IMG/VR virus record: IMGVR_UViG_3300045283_000203
Coordinates: 1-41,980 of that record
Strand: one strand, 5' to 3'
DNA length: 41,980 nucleotides
Origin: a virus
A model generated the notes under the pieces. That model made no database searches and was not told the origin of the DNA. It saw nothing but the letters and a program-made list of their open reading frames with translations. Within the stretch, counting starts at the first letter, position 1. Every line of letters starts with the position of its first letter. Made by a program: the position numbers and the translations under genes. Below are positions 7,377 through 14,635 of this stretch, piece after piece.

Positions 7377-7549
7377 AGGAATGCTATCCAAACCCAAACA
7401 AGCGCAACAACCACCAACCAACCGTACCAATCCGCGTCATAGGGGATGCGTTGCGGCTGTGACGGGCGCCTACAGCTTTTCTCCTGCATGCACGCTCTGA
7501 GTTCTTCGGGCGTAGGCCAGTAGTTTTCGCACTGTTCACGGTAGATCAT
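7373..7549 (-). CDS. 58-aa single-span membrane protein within the replication operon
   Basis: A short gene coupled at both ends: its ATG (7549-7547) overlaps the stop of the 95-aa gene and its TGA (7375-7373) overlaps the resolvase ATG, both as ATGA. The protein begins MIYREQCENYWPTPEELRAC, has a Cys/Arg-rich middle, and ends with a Trp-rich membrane helix (WYGWLVVVALVWVWIAFL) right at the C-terminus. This suggests a tail-anchored protein with a cytoplasmic N-terminus. No family is recognised. The exact fit between two overlapping neighbours is the main evidence that it is real. Confidence 0.75.
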   Translation of the reverse strand: MIYREQCENYWPTPEELRACMQEKSCRRPSQPQRIPYDADWYGWLVVVALVWVWIAFL

Positions 7550-7833
7550 TTTCGCGATCCTTTAGGTTTGAGGCGGAAGTCCTTGATCAGGGCGTCCATC
7601 GGGCTTTCGATCAGCCCGGCGTCCTGCGCCAGCGCGAACAACGCTGGCGCCCAGGCTCCGGGCATGCTGTTGCGGTTGGCCCAGCCCTGAACGGCGTCAG
7701 GACTGGGCGGCAGGAACCCCTTGGCCATCAGCTTCTCGGTGACCGGCCCGACGCCGCCCAATTTCTTGATGATGTCCCGGATTTTCCACACCGGGACCTC
7801 AGCAGCGAAGATGGTGCGGTCGCGCTTGGGCAT
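7546..7833 (-). CDS. Small helix-turn-helix-like protein (carph-isopro-type pattern)
   Basis: 95 residues. The stretch VWKIRDIIKKLGGVGPVTEKL, then PSPDAVQGWANRNSMPGAWAPALFALAQ, matches the pattern of small YdaS or carph-isopro HTH proteins, where a short helix pair is followed by an xWxxRxxIPxxW-like recognition element. A regulatory or replication-initiation role is possible; the family call is by pattern only. It starts 2 nt after the stop of the first operon gene and its stop overlaps the ATG of the 58-aa membrane protein gene. Confidence 0.65.
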   Translation of the reverse strand: MPKRDRTIFAAEVPVWKIRDIIKKLGGVGPVTEKLMAKGFLPPSPDAVQGWANRNSMPGAWAPALFALAQDAGLIESPMDALIKDFRLKPKGSRK

Positions 7834-7835
7834 TT

Positions 7836-8129
7836 TCAGTTCTCCACCAGCTTCACGGTCTTGTAGGCCGTGGCCTTGATGAAAGGCGCGATCGCCTTCT
7901 CGCCGAAGGCCTCGGTGATGGCCTTGCGGTCCAGCGTCTCGCGCACGCCGGGGGTGATGGTGGCGGTGTATTGATCGCCCTTGAGGTCGGCGCCGTCGGC
8001 CAGCAACAGGGCCCGAAGCTCGCTCTCGCGATCGGCCAGGATCTTGATCTCCTCGCGCACGGCGGACAGCTCGTCGGCAGGGTGGACGTTGGGCAGTTCA
8101 ATGTGGGTCTTGGTTTTTTGGGTCGGCAC
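7836..8129 (-). CDS. First gene of the early minus-strand operon; conserved hypothetical, 97 aa
   Basis: Starts at GTG 8129, chosen because AAGGAG sits 8 nt upstream; the longer frame to 8243 would run through the promoter. The protein has a helical front (PADELSAVREEIKILADRESELRALLL) followed by a small beta/alpha part (DQYTATITPGVRETLDRKAI, then TEAFGEKAIAPFIKATAYKTVKLVEN). This order, a coiled-coil helix, then GDQY and an RETLDRKA segment, is common in phage early regions next to recombination genes, but I know no assigned function. It is transcribed from the promoter at 8157-8185. Confidence 0.7.
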   Translation of the reverse strand: MPTQKTKTHIELPNVHPADELSAVREEIKILADRESELRALLLADGADLKGDQYTATITPGVRETLDRKAITEAFGEKAIAPFIKATAYKTVKLVEN

Positions 8130-8156
8130 AGAAATATCTCCTTCGGGGGTATGAAA

Positions 8157-8185
8157 ACCATACTTTGTCAAAATTACATTGGCAA
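8157..8185 (-). promoter_or_regulatory. Promoter of the early minus-strand operon
   Basis: Minus strand: TTGCCA (8185-8180), 17-nt spacer, TATGGT (8162-8157), with GGGG before the -35 as in the other minus-strand promoters of this genome. It lies 28 nt upstream of the GTG start of the first operon gene. It overlaps a possible divergent plus-strand promoter (8179-8207). Confidence 0.65.
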
Positions 8186-8207
8186 CCCCTTTTTTAGGGT
8201 GTAAGGT
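8179..8207 (+). promoter_or_regulatory. Possible divergent promoter for DNA polymerase
   Basis: Plus strand: TTGGCA (8179-8184), 17-nt spacer, TAAGGT (8202-8207, 3/6). The -35 almost exactly overlays the -35 of the opposing operon promoter, so the two polymerases would compete for this site. The -10 is weak. GGAAAGG precedes the DNA polymerase ATG at 8243. Confidence 0.4.
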
Positions 8208-8242
8208 CTTTTCTGGGACAACCTCTTGGAAAGGAAAACCCA

Positions 8243-10195
8243 ATGAAAAGCCAACTCCACCTCGATTTTGAGACCTATTGCGACCTCGATCTAAAGAAGG
8301 TCGGCCTCTACCGCTATGTCGCGCACCCCTCGTTCCGGGTCATGGCCGTAGCCTGGAAACTACAGGGACGACTGCAAACAAGCGTGCCGATGCGTACCGT
8401 CCAGCCGCGACCGTTGGAACTGGTGCAGGCGCTCGGGAAGGCGGACGTGCAGGGCCATGCCTGGAATGCGGCGTTCGAAACTTGCGTGCTGGCGCGGCTC
8501 GGGGTGGGTCTTGCCAACCCGTTGTCCTGCACCATGCAACGGGCGCTGGCCTATGGTTTGCCGGGCAAGCTGGAAACCGCAGCGGCCGCGCTCGGGGTCG
8601 CGCATCAGAAGGACATGGCGGGGCACCGGCTGATGCTGAAGATGTCGCGGCCGCCTCCGCTGGAGGCGGCAGCCTGGACGGATGAGGACTATGCCCGGCT
8701 AGCGGATTATTGCGGCCGCGACGTCGAGGCCGAGGCGGCGCTCGCGGCGGTGATCCCGGAACTACAGCCTTCGGAGCGGGAACTGGCGGAACTCGACGCC
8801 CGCATGAACAGGTCCGGGGAACTGGGCATCGACCTCGACCGGGTGTTGGCCCTGCAAGCCGCAGCGCAGGCCGCTGAGAGGGGAGATGCGGCACGGTGCG
8901 CGGAGCTGACAGACCGGGCGGTCACCTCACCCGGGACCCAGACGGCGCGGCTGCTGGCGTGGCTGACCGCAAAAGGCGTCAAGCTACCCGACGCGGCCCG
9001 GGCCACCGTCGAGGAAACCACGGCAATGTTCGGCGACGAACTCGCCGACGACGTGGTTGAGGTGCTGCAAATTAGGCTCCGGATGGCGCGGGCGTCGACC
9101 CGCAAGCTGCAGCGGATGTTGGACATGCGCGATCTCAAGGACGGGGCGCTGCGGGGCCAGTTCCAATTCTGTGGTGCCGGACGTACAGGACGATGGTCAG
9201 GACGCGGGGTTCAGGTTCAGAACTTGCCCCGGGTTCCGCCGGGGTTCTCGCCGGAGCTGTTCGCTGGGATGGCCCGTGCTGCCCTTAGCGAGGGCACTGG
9301 TGCGTTAAACGCGGTGGCGGCTGATCCAGTGCTGGATTGCGTGAGCTGGTCGCTACGGGCTTGCCTGAAGGCCACAGACGGTCATCGGGTTTTGTGGTCG
9401 TTCGATTTCGCGCAGATCGAAGCTAGGGTATTGGCGTGGCTGGCAGGCCAGCAGGACGTGCTGGCGGTGTTCGCCTCGGGCGCGGACGTCTACGTCTGGG
9501 CGGCGGCGCAATTCGGGTCAGTGGACCGGCAGCTGGGCAAGGTCTTGGTGTTGGCGCTCGGGTTCGGCATGGGCGCGGTCAAGCTGCGCGAGCAAGCCCG
9601 GAAGTCCTACGGGGTGCGGATGACCGCAGGCGAGGCCGAGCGGTTCAAGGAGGAATGGCGGCAGAGTAACGCCAAGATCGTGCGGTTTTGGTACGAGATG
9701 GACGCGGCAGCGAAGCGCGCCATCCTCAACTACGGGACGGTGGTGGCGGTCGGCGGCTCGGGGGTGGCGTTCACCTGCACGTCGCGGACCTTGCAGATGC
9801 GGCTGCCGTCGGGGCGGGTGCTGTACTACCACCAGCCGCGACTGGATCCGGGTTCGGGGTCGATCGTGTATTGGGGCACCGAGGTTGGCGGGAGGTGGGC
9901 GGAGCAGCGCACATGGGGCGGCAAACTGGCGGAGAACGCCACCCAAGCCGTGGCCCGCGACATCATGGCCGAAGCGATGCTCAGAGGGTGGCGGCGCAAG
10001 GCGCTGGTGCCGTGCATGACCGTACACGACGAGCTGGTCTATTCAGTATGCGCCGGCACTCATCAGTACCTGCAGGATCTGATGTTGGAGCCGGCGCCGT
10101 GGGCTGGCGGACTGCCGTTGGCCGGCGAAAGCAAGCTGATGCGGGCTTACGGGGTGCGGGATAAGTCCTTTGGGACAATTGCCATCGCGACTTAA
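8243..10195 (+). CDS. Family A DNA polymerase with 3'-5' exonuclease
   Basis: 650 residues. The exonuclease domain comes first: Asp8 and Glu10 in LDFETY, GHAWNAAFE, and YCGRDVEAE near residue 155. The polymerase domain follows: FCGAGRTGRWSGRGVQVQNLPR, motif A SFDFAQIEAR near residue 388, a motif B region RQLGKVLVLALGFGMGAVK, and motif C TVHDELVYS near residue 595. There is no 5'-3' exonuclease domain, as is usual for phage replicative PolA enzymes. It would copy the phage genome together with the primase-helicase encoded next. The start has GGAAAGG 9 nt upstream and follows the divergent control region shared with the early operon. Confidence 0.93.
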   Translation: MKSQLHLDFETYCDLDLKKVGLYRYVAHPSFRVMAVAWKLQGRLQTSVPMRTVQPRPLELVQALGKADVQGHAWNAAFETCVLARLGVGLANPLSCTMQRALAYGLPGKLETAAAALGVAHQKDMAGHRLMLKMSRPPPLEAAAWTDEDYARLADYCGRDVEAEAALAAVIPELQPSERELAELDARMNRSGELGIDLDRVLALQAAAQAAERGDAARCAELTDRAVTSPGTQTARLLAWLTAKGVKLPDAARATVEETTAMFGDELADDVVEVLQIRLRMARASTRKLQRMLDMRDLKDGALRGQFQFCGAGRTGRWSGRGVQVQNLPRVPPGFSPELFAGMARAALSEGTGALNAVAADPVLDCVSWSLRACLKATDGHRVLWSFDFAQIEARVLAWLAGQQDVLAVFASGADVYVWAAAQFGSVDRQLGKVLVLALGFGMGAVKLREQARKSYGVRMTAGEAERFKEEWRQSNAKIVRFWYEMDAAAKRAILNYGTVVAVGGSGVAFTCTSRTLQMRLPSGRVLYYHQPRLDPGSGSIVYWGTEVGGRWAEQRTWGGKLAENATQAVARDIMAEAMLRGWRRKALVPCMTVHDELVYSVCAGTHQYLQDLMLEPAPWAGGLPLAGESKLMRAYGVRDKSFGTIAIAT

Positions 10196-10252
10196 AAGCC
10201 GATGATGCCGGCGCCCCCGTGAGCTTTTTGATGATCCCCTTCGAAAAAGGAA

Positions 10253-10281
10253 CGGCCCCCGTGTGTGCTGCACGGGGGCCG
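10253..10281. other. Strong GC hairpin between polymerase and primase-helicase genes
   Basis: Perfect 11-bp stem CGGCCCCCGTG / CACGGGGGCCG with a 7-nt loop. On the plus strand no T tract follows, so it is not a standard terminator in the direction of the genes; on the minus strand a T-rich stretch follows. A second copy of GCCCCCGTG lies upstream at 10213-10221 and could pair with the same right arm, giving two mutually exclusive structures in the 131-nt leader of the primase-helicase gene. Confidence 0.6.
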
Positions 10282-10326
10282 AAACCAAGGATGTAAACCC
10301 TCTCCGTCAAAGAAAGGCATTACAAC

Positions 10327-12606
10327 GTGCTGCATGATAACGATAGCTCACGGTTCCTCCAAGCGGTATTTCCGGATTACGGCCGCCACGGGGTGTTCGC
10401 CCATCGTCTGGATCCTCGGGGCATGGCGCATACCCGGGATAGGACGGGGCTGGACTTAACGCGCGACTGTTACTGGTCGATCGCGGCGTTCCCGGACGAT
10501 GGCCACGCCACACGAACGCTAGCGCGGGCGCAAGAGGTGCGGGCGCTGGTGGTGGACGATGTCGGGTCGAAGGTGCCCGAAGGCGCGGTACGGCTCGCGT
10601 TGGGCGATGCTACGGCCATTGTCGAGACGTCCTCGGATAATTTCCAGTGGGTGTATCGGCTTTCCGCTCCGGTCGCGGTGGCGGAATGGGACGGGACCTT
10701 CGCCGAGGTCGAGCGCCTGGTGGGGGTGGCGTTGGAGGGCCGCGACGCGGTGCATTTGTTCCGGTTGCCCTGTGGCGTGAACACGAAGAAGGGGCGCGGG
10801 GGGTTTCGGGTCCGCTTGGTTGAACTCAACCCCGAAATCGAGTTGAGCGGCCTGGTTCCGGCCGCAGCTCACGGTCAATTCACGCTGGCGGAGGAGGCTC
10901 CGGGGCCCAAGATCAGGAACATCGGGGGATTGCTGCAGCTGATCCCTAATGATTTGGCGGTCGACCGCGCGCGGTGGGTGGACCGCGCGCATCAGATCAA
11001 GGCGCTCGCAGCCGACGAGCGCGAAGGCGGCCGGGCGTTCGACGCCTGGTCGCAGACGTGGCCGGGAGTGGTCGACGCGGCCGAGACCGCGCGGGTGTGG
11101 GACAGTCTGCCCGAGGTGACACGGACCTCGGGACGCGAGCTGTTGGTGGCGGCGGAAGCGGCTGACGCGGTGGGGTTCGCGCGGCTGATGAATGCGGAAG
11201 CGGGCTTGGTATTCGACGACAACGCGGTGCTGGCGCGGGCTCCGGGGGTTGCGGGTGATGTGGAATTCTTCGTCGATCAGGAGAAGTCGTCGATTGAAGT
11301 GGTCAAGCACTTTGCCGGCCGGCTGCGCTGTGTCGGGCGCGGCGACTGGCGGGAATTCGACGAAGGGACGGGGCGCTGGCGGGAATGGACCGGCGACCAC
11401 ATGCTGCGGCGGGTGTTGGAATTGGTACGGGCGCGCAAGGGGCGGGCGTTGGACCCGGAGGTGTCGAAGAAGCTGGCTTCGGTGAAGTTTATCGAGGGGA
11501 TCGCGCGGGCGGCAGCCTTGCATGTCTCGGTGATCGCCAAGGTCACGGACTTCGACCGTGTCGCGCTGTTGTTGGGGGTGCCGTCGGGGGTGATCGATTT
11601 GCGGCCGGGGGCGTCTCGTCAGGTGCGGCGGGGCCGGGTGTCGGAGATGGTGTCGAAAGCGATGTGGGTGGATCCGGCACCGGCAGGGACCGGGTGTCCG
11701 GAGTGGACCCGGTTCTTGGCGGAGTTCACCCGTGGGGATGCGTCGCTAGCGGAATGGCTGCAGGTGCGGGCCGGCTATTGCCTGACCGGATTGATGGACG
11801 AGTACATCCTGCCGTTCTACCACGGCTCCGGCGGCAACGGCAAAAGCGTGTATTTGAATGCGCTGCGCTCGGTGTGGGGCGAGTACGGGGCGCAAATCGA
11901 GCACCGATTATTGTTTGAGAAGACCGGCGGCTATCATTTAGCTCCTTTGGCCGTGCTGGCGGGGGTGCGGCTGGCGATTGTGACGGATGTCCCTCAGGCG
12001 GCATCGTGGGATGTCCACATCATGAAGATGCTGACGGGTGACGACGCGATCACGGCCAATCGCATGCATCAGAACCCGATCACGTTCAAATCTACGGCGA
12101 AGGTTGACGTCTCGGGCAATGGCGAGCCGGTGGTCAAGGACATGGACGAAGGGGTGCGGCGACGGCTGAAGCTGATCCCGTTGACGTCGCAACCTAAGGT
12201 CATCGACAAGCAACTGTCTAGAAAGCTGTTGGACGAGTACGGGGCGATTTTGTCATGGGCGCTGGCGGGACTGGACAAATACTGGGCGTTGGGAGGGCTT
12301 CCGATATCCAGCACGGTTGATGATGCGACAAAGGAATATCACAACATGCTCGATCCGTTCCAAAGGTGGTTGGATATCGCCGTTGCTGAAGACCGGTCAC
12401 AAGGGGCCAAGCTGTCAGCCTCAGATATGTTTCGGTCGTGGGATACTTTCCGCAGCGGCGAGAGTAGGTACGGTGCAGCGCCAGTTGATGCGCAAAGGCT
12501 GGTCCGTAAGATGAGGGATAAGGGTTTTGATTTTAGCTCGTTGAATGGGCGATCCATTCTGCGGGGGTACAAACTTAATAACATCGACTTCGATAGTGTG
12601 TTTTAA
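10327..12606 (+). CDS. Primase / SF3 helicase (D5, P4-type)
   Basis: 759-residue replication protein. The N-terminal part resembles archaeo-eukaryotic primase-polymerase domains of phage replication proteins (VRALVVDDVGSKVPEGAV, TSSDNFQWVYRL, VHLFRLPCGVNTKKG). The C-terminal part is a D5-type superfamily 3 helicase: Walker A GSGGNGKS near residue 500, KTGGYHLAPLAVLAGVRLAI, KMLTGDDAITANRMHQ, and the VKDMDEGVRRRLKLIPL sensor/arginine region. It would unwind and prime the origin. The start is GTG 10327, with AAAGG 9 nt upstream. The candidate origin lies immediately downstream. Confidence 0.88.
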   Translation: MLHDNDSSRFLQAVFPDYGRHGVFAHRLDPRGMAHTRDRTGLDLTRDCYWSIAAFPDDGHATRTLARAQEVRALVVDDVGSKVPEGAVRLALGDATAIVETSSDNFQWVYRLSAPVAVAEWDGTFAEVERLVGVALEGRDAVHLFRLPCGVNTKKGRGGFRVRLVELNPEIELSGLVPAAAHGQFTLAEEAPGPKIRNIGGLLQLIPNDLAVDRARWVDRAHQIKALAADEREGGRAFDAWSQTWPGVVDAAETARVWDSLPEVTRTSGRELLVAAEAADAVGFARLMNAEAGLVFDDNAVLARAPGVAGDVEFFVDQEKSSIEVVKHFAGRLRCVGRGDWREFDEGTGRWREWTGDHMLRRVLELVRARKGRALDPEVSKKLASVKFIEGIARAAALHVSVIAKVTDFDRVALLLGVPSGVIDLRPGASRQVRRGRVSEMVSKAMWVDPAPAGTGCPEWTRFLAEFTRGDASLAEWLQVRAGYCLTGLMDEYILPFYHGSGGNGKSVYLNALRSVWGEYGAQIEHRLLFEKTGGYHLAPLAVLAGVRLAIVTDVPQAASWDVHIMKMLTGDDAITANRMHQNPITFKSTAKVDVSGNGEPVVKDMDEGVRRRLKLIPLTSQPKVIDKQLSRKLLDEYGAILSWALAGLDKYWALGGLPISSTVDDATKEYHNMLDPFQRWLDIAVAEDRSQGAKLSASDMFRSWDTFRSGESRYGAAPVDAQRLVRKMRDKGFDFSSLNGRSILRGYKLNNIDFDSVF

Positions 12607-12784
12607 GTGGGCTAAAAGTGGGCTAAGCGGGCTAAGTGGCCGATCTCAGTATTCTATCTATTATGTGCGCGCGGTCGCGTATAGGTTAAAATTAAAACGT
12701 ATAGGGGAGAATACCTGAACCGGGCACTTAGCGCGCTTAGCTCACTTATGTTCTCGTTTTGTTTTTGGTTTTGTTGGGCTGCCG
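12607..12784. other. Intergenic candidate replication origin with iteron-like repeats
   Basis: 178-bp gap between the convergent primase-helicase gene and the 118-aa gene. It begins with three tandem GGGCTAA repeats (12609-12635), repeated in inverted orientation at 12725-12747. The middle is AT-rich and carries a direct pair CGTATAGG (12678-12685 and 12698-12705) separated by 12 A/T bases, with a 20-bp period. A T-rich stretch (12749-12774) ends it. Iterons, an AT-rich core and a neighbouring SF3 primase-helicase are the usual context of a phage origin. A large bidirectional terminator is the alternative. Confidence 0.5.
12616..12747. repeat. Long imperfect inverted repeat (40-bp arms, 52-bp spacer)
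   Basis: Left arm 12616-12655, right arm 12708-12747. By hand alignment without gaps, 32 of 40 positions pair, including 23 of the outer 26 and a perfect inner 7-mer (GTATTCT / AGAATAC). The outer part consists of repeats of AGTGGGCTAAG-like units. It could extrude as a cruciform or fold in RNA. Confidence 0.85.
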
Positions 12785-13141
12785 CTATTGCGCCTGTAGA
12801 ACTGCATGGATGCGGATACGTGGCTTTGCCGTTTTGCGCTTGATTGCGTAGGCCGTAAGAAGCTGTTCGACGCGCGTCGCCAGTATCAGGACCGCAGCGC
12901 TTTGCTGTGGGGCTGCCGTTTGATAGTTTTGTAGCGTCTGTTTGATCTGCGTTGCGAGCTGCGGTTGCTGCAGCGCGAATTCGATCAGGTCGGCGTTCCT
13001 GGCGCTCGCCGAGAGGATGCCTTTGTGGTCGAGGAAGGCTTTCCAGCCGGGGTGGGCCTTGACGCGGGCGCGGACCTGGCCGCGCAATGAGGTTGGGATG
13101 GGCGTGTCGGCCGTTAGGAGAGGGCCTGAGAGGTTTAACAT
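12785..13141 (-). CDS. Hypothetical 118-aa protein
   Basis: No family recognised. The protein is mostly helical and Gln/Ala-rich (LIEFALQQPQLATQIKQTL, then QNYQTAAPQQSAAVLILATRVEQLL), with a basic C-terminus (IKRKTAKPRIRIHAVLQAQ). It begins MLNLSGPLLTADTPIPTSL. It lies downstream of the terminator of the DUF932 gene, so it probably has its own, unseen, promoter or depends on readthrough. No convincing ribosome-binding site is visible before the ATG. Its position next to the candidate origin would suit a replication accessory role, which is speculation. Confidence 0.55.
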   Translation of the reverse strand: MLNLSGPLLTADTPIPTSLRGQVRARVKAHPGWKAFLDHKGILSASARNADLIEFALQQPQLATQIKQTLQNYQTAAPQQSAAVLILATRVEQLLTAYAIKRKTAKPRIRIHAVLQAQ

Positions 13142-13172
13142 GGGGATGGCTCTTGGGGTGCAGGAGAGGTGG

Positions 13173-13203
13173 AAAACGCGCCAGCGGGCTCGCTGGCGCG
13201 TTT
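13173..13203 (-). terminator. Terminator after the DUF932 gene
   Basis: Perfect 13-bp stem (AAACGCGCCAGCG / CGCTGGCGCGTTT) with a 4-nt loop, 14 nt beyond the DUF932 stop. On the minus strand it ends in TTTT and then CC, as expected for an intrinsic terminator with a short T tract. Confidence 0.75.
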
Positions 13204-13217
13204 AAGGGGCTATCTGG

Positions 13218-14267
13218 TTAGGCTGCGACGGGTACGCGGTCCTTGATGAGGGGCATTAGGATGCCCATCGCCTTGCCTTTGAGCTGATCGCCTGCGCCGA
13301 ATTGCGCCGAGGCGAACCGTGCGGTGGTTTCGGACTGGTCGCCCTTGACCACGGAGCGGTCATGGTCGGCATAGCGGGTGATGGCCTGCAGCGCCGACCA
13401 GACGCTGTTCTTTTCGGCGCCTTCCCTGACGCTGGTCGAATAGGCGCGCGACAGGTCGGAGAACTGGTTCATCTTGCGGGCTGAAACATCCTCTTTCTTG
13501 GCATCGAACGGGATCTCCAACATGGTCTTGAAGAATTCCGAGATCTGCTGCGCCGACATCTCGACTTGCGCCATGGCATCGCCAATCGCCTTGTATTGGG
13601 CGAAGCCTTGCGCCAGCTGTGCCAGTTCCTTGCCGACCTTGGCCGCGTCGAAGCGGGTCGAGTGACGGGTTTTGATGGCCGCACGGGTATCGGCGTGGGC
13701 GATGCGTAAGGTATTTTGGCAGACGACGCGGGTCATGGAGCACTGGTTGATGGTCGCTCCTGAGCCGTCGAAGGTGGTTGACATCAACACCCGCGCGGTG
13801 TGGTTTTCGCCAGCGACGGCGATATCACCGTTGTACTTGGCGGTGGCCCAGATCCGTTTGCCGCCATCCAGTGAACCGCAGACATCCAGCGCGAAGCGGT
13901 CATCGACCGCGATGTACTTGTCAAACCATGCGAGTACGTCCGAGGGTTGCACGATCTGGTAGCCGGTGCTGTCGTTTTCGCCACTGACATAGCCGAGCAA
14001 GCCGGCGTTGTCGGAGCGCACCACGAAGGCGCGATCCGGCGCTGGCAGCATGCGCTTGGCGGGTTCGATGTGGTCGAAGGCCGGGCCATTGAGCGCGACC
14101 AAAGCCGGGACCTTGATGGCGGACCAGCCGAGGCCAGCGGCTTGGGCCCAATCGGCAATGGACTGGCCCGTCAGCATTTCCTGGCCCATGCGGTGCCAGA
14201 CGTCGTTGCGGGAACCGAGGAAGGCGATGTTGGCGCGATTGTTGGTGATGTCGAGATTGTGAGCCAT
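13218..14267 (-). CDS. DUF932 family protein
   Basis: 349 residues matching the phage/plasmid DUF932 family: an N-terminal AHNLDITNNRANIAFLGSRNDVWHRMG opening, IVQPSDVLAWFDKYIA, a central RIWATAKYNGDIAVAGE core, MSTTFDGSGATINQCSMTRVVCQNTL, and a helical C-terminal region with RYADHDRSVVKGDQSETTAR. The family is widespread in phages and plasmids near replication or recombination genes, without an established biochemical role. It is transcribed as a single gene from the promoter at 14305-14333 and ended by the terminator at 13173-13203. The ribosome-binding site AGGACATATCCT is just upstream of ATG 14267. Confidence 0.85.
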   Translation of the reverse strand: MAHNLDITNNRANIAFLGSRNDVWHRMGQEMLTGQSIADWAQAAGLGWSAIKVPALVALNGPAFDHIEPAKRMLPAPDRAFVVRSDNAGLLGYVSGENDSTGYQIVQPSDVLAWFDKYIAVDDRFALDVCGSLDGGKRIWATAKYNGDIAVAGENHTARVLMSTTFDGSGATINQCSMTRVVCQNTLRIAHADTRAAIKTRHSTRFDAAKVGKELAQLAQGFAQYKAIGDAMAQVEMSAQQISEFFKTMLEIPFDAKKEDVSARKMNQFSDLSRAYSTSVREGAEKNSVWSALQAITRYADHDRSVVKGDQSETTARFASAQFGAGDQLKGKAMGILMPLIKDRVPVAA

Positions 14268-14304
14268 AGGATATGTCCTTTAGGTTTAGGGTTTCAATGA
14301 AAAC

Positions 14305-14338
14305 AATTTAGAGGGTGTGGGGGTTGCTGTCAACCCCC
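14305..14338 (-). promoter_or_regulatory. Promoter with palindromic operator for the DUF932 gene
   Basis: Minus strand: TTGACA (14333-14328), 17-nt spacer, TAAATT (14310-14305). The -35 lies in a perfect inverted repeat GGGGGTTG-CTGT-CAACCCCC (14319-14338, plus-strand reading) with 8-bp arms. The element is repeated with one base change at 14616-14635, before the next gene, suggesting common repressor control. Confidence 0.75.
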
Positions 14339-14353
14339 TCGATTGAAAATTTT

Positions 14354-14566
14354 TTAGTCGTTTTGCCAGCTGCCATCGGGATAGAGCACATCAACGATTT
14401 TGCCGTGGCGCTTCAGCGCCATGGTGACGACGGGCAGATTGTGGCTGAGGTAGGAGGTCATTTTTTCTTGCACGAGGCTGCGGGCGAGCCGTTCGTCGTT
14501 GCCGAAGTGAAAGCCATATTGAGTAGCTTTGCCAGGGGTATGCTCGATCGAGAGAGTGAAGGTCAT
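14354..14566 (-). CDS. Hypothetical 70-aa protein under a duplicated early promoter
   Basis: Small protein of unknown family (MTFTLSIEHTPGKATQYGFHF, then ERLARSLVQEKMTSYLSHNLPVV, ending LYPDGSWQND). It looks like a small alpha/beta domain with no membrane segment. ATG 14566 fits the promoter at 14602-14630, which leaves a leader of about 30 nt. Because that promoter/operator is nearly identical to the one before the DUF932 gene, the two are likely expressed together early in infection. Function unknown. Confidence 0.65.
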   Translation of the reverse strand: MTFTLSIEHTPGKATQYGFHFGNDERLARSLVQEKMTSYLSHNLPVVTMALKRHGKIVDVLYPDGSWQND

Positions 14567-14601
14567 TTGCTTTTTTCCGTGGTTTGGTTTTCGATGGTTG
14601 C

Positions 14602-14635
14602 AACATAGCGGGAGAGGGGGTCGCTGTCAACCCCC
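14602..14635 (-). promoter_or_regulatory. Promoter with palindromic operator for the 70-aa gene
   Basis: Minus strand: TTGACA (14630-14625), 17-nt spacer, TATGTT (14607-14602). It is overlapped by the near-perfect inverted repeat GGGGGTCG-CTGT-CAACCCCC (14616-14635), 19 of 20 identical to the element at 14319-14338. It sits only about 20 bp from the start of the divergent terminase small subunit gene, so a bound repressor here could also affect late transcription. Confidence 0.75.

Noticed and set aside
10253-10281. Hairpin considered as a terminator of the DNA polymerase gene
   Set aside because: No T tract follows on the plus strand, and the primase-helicase gene downstream probably shares the transcript.
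10519-11523. 334-aa minus-strand open frame
   Set aside because: Antisense to the primase-helicase; composition is His/Arg/Pro-rich as expected for the complement of GC-rich codons.
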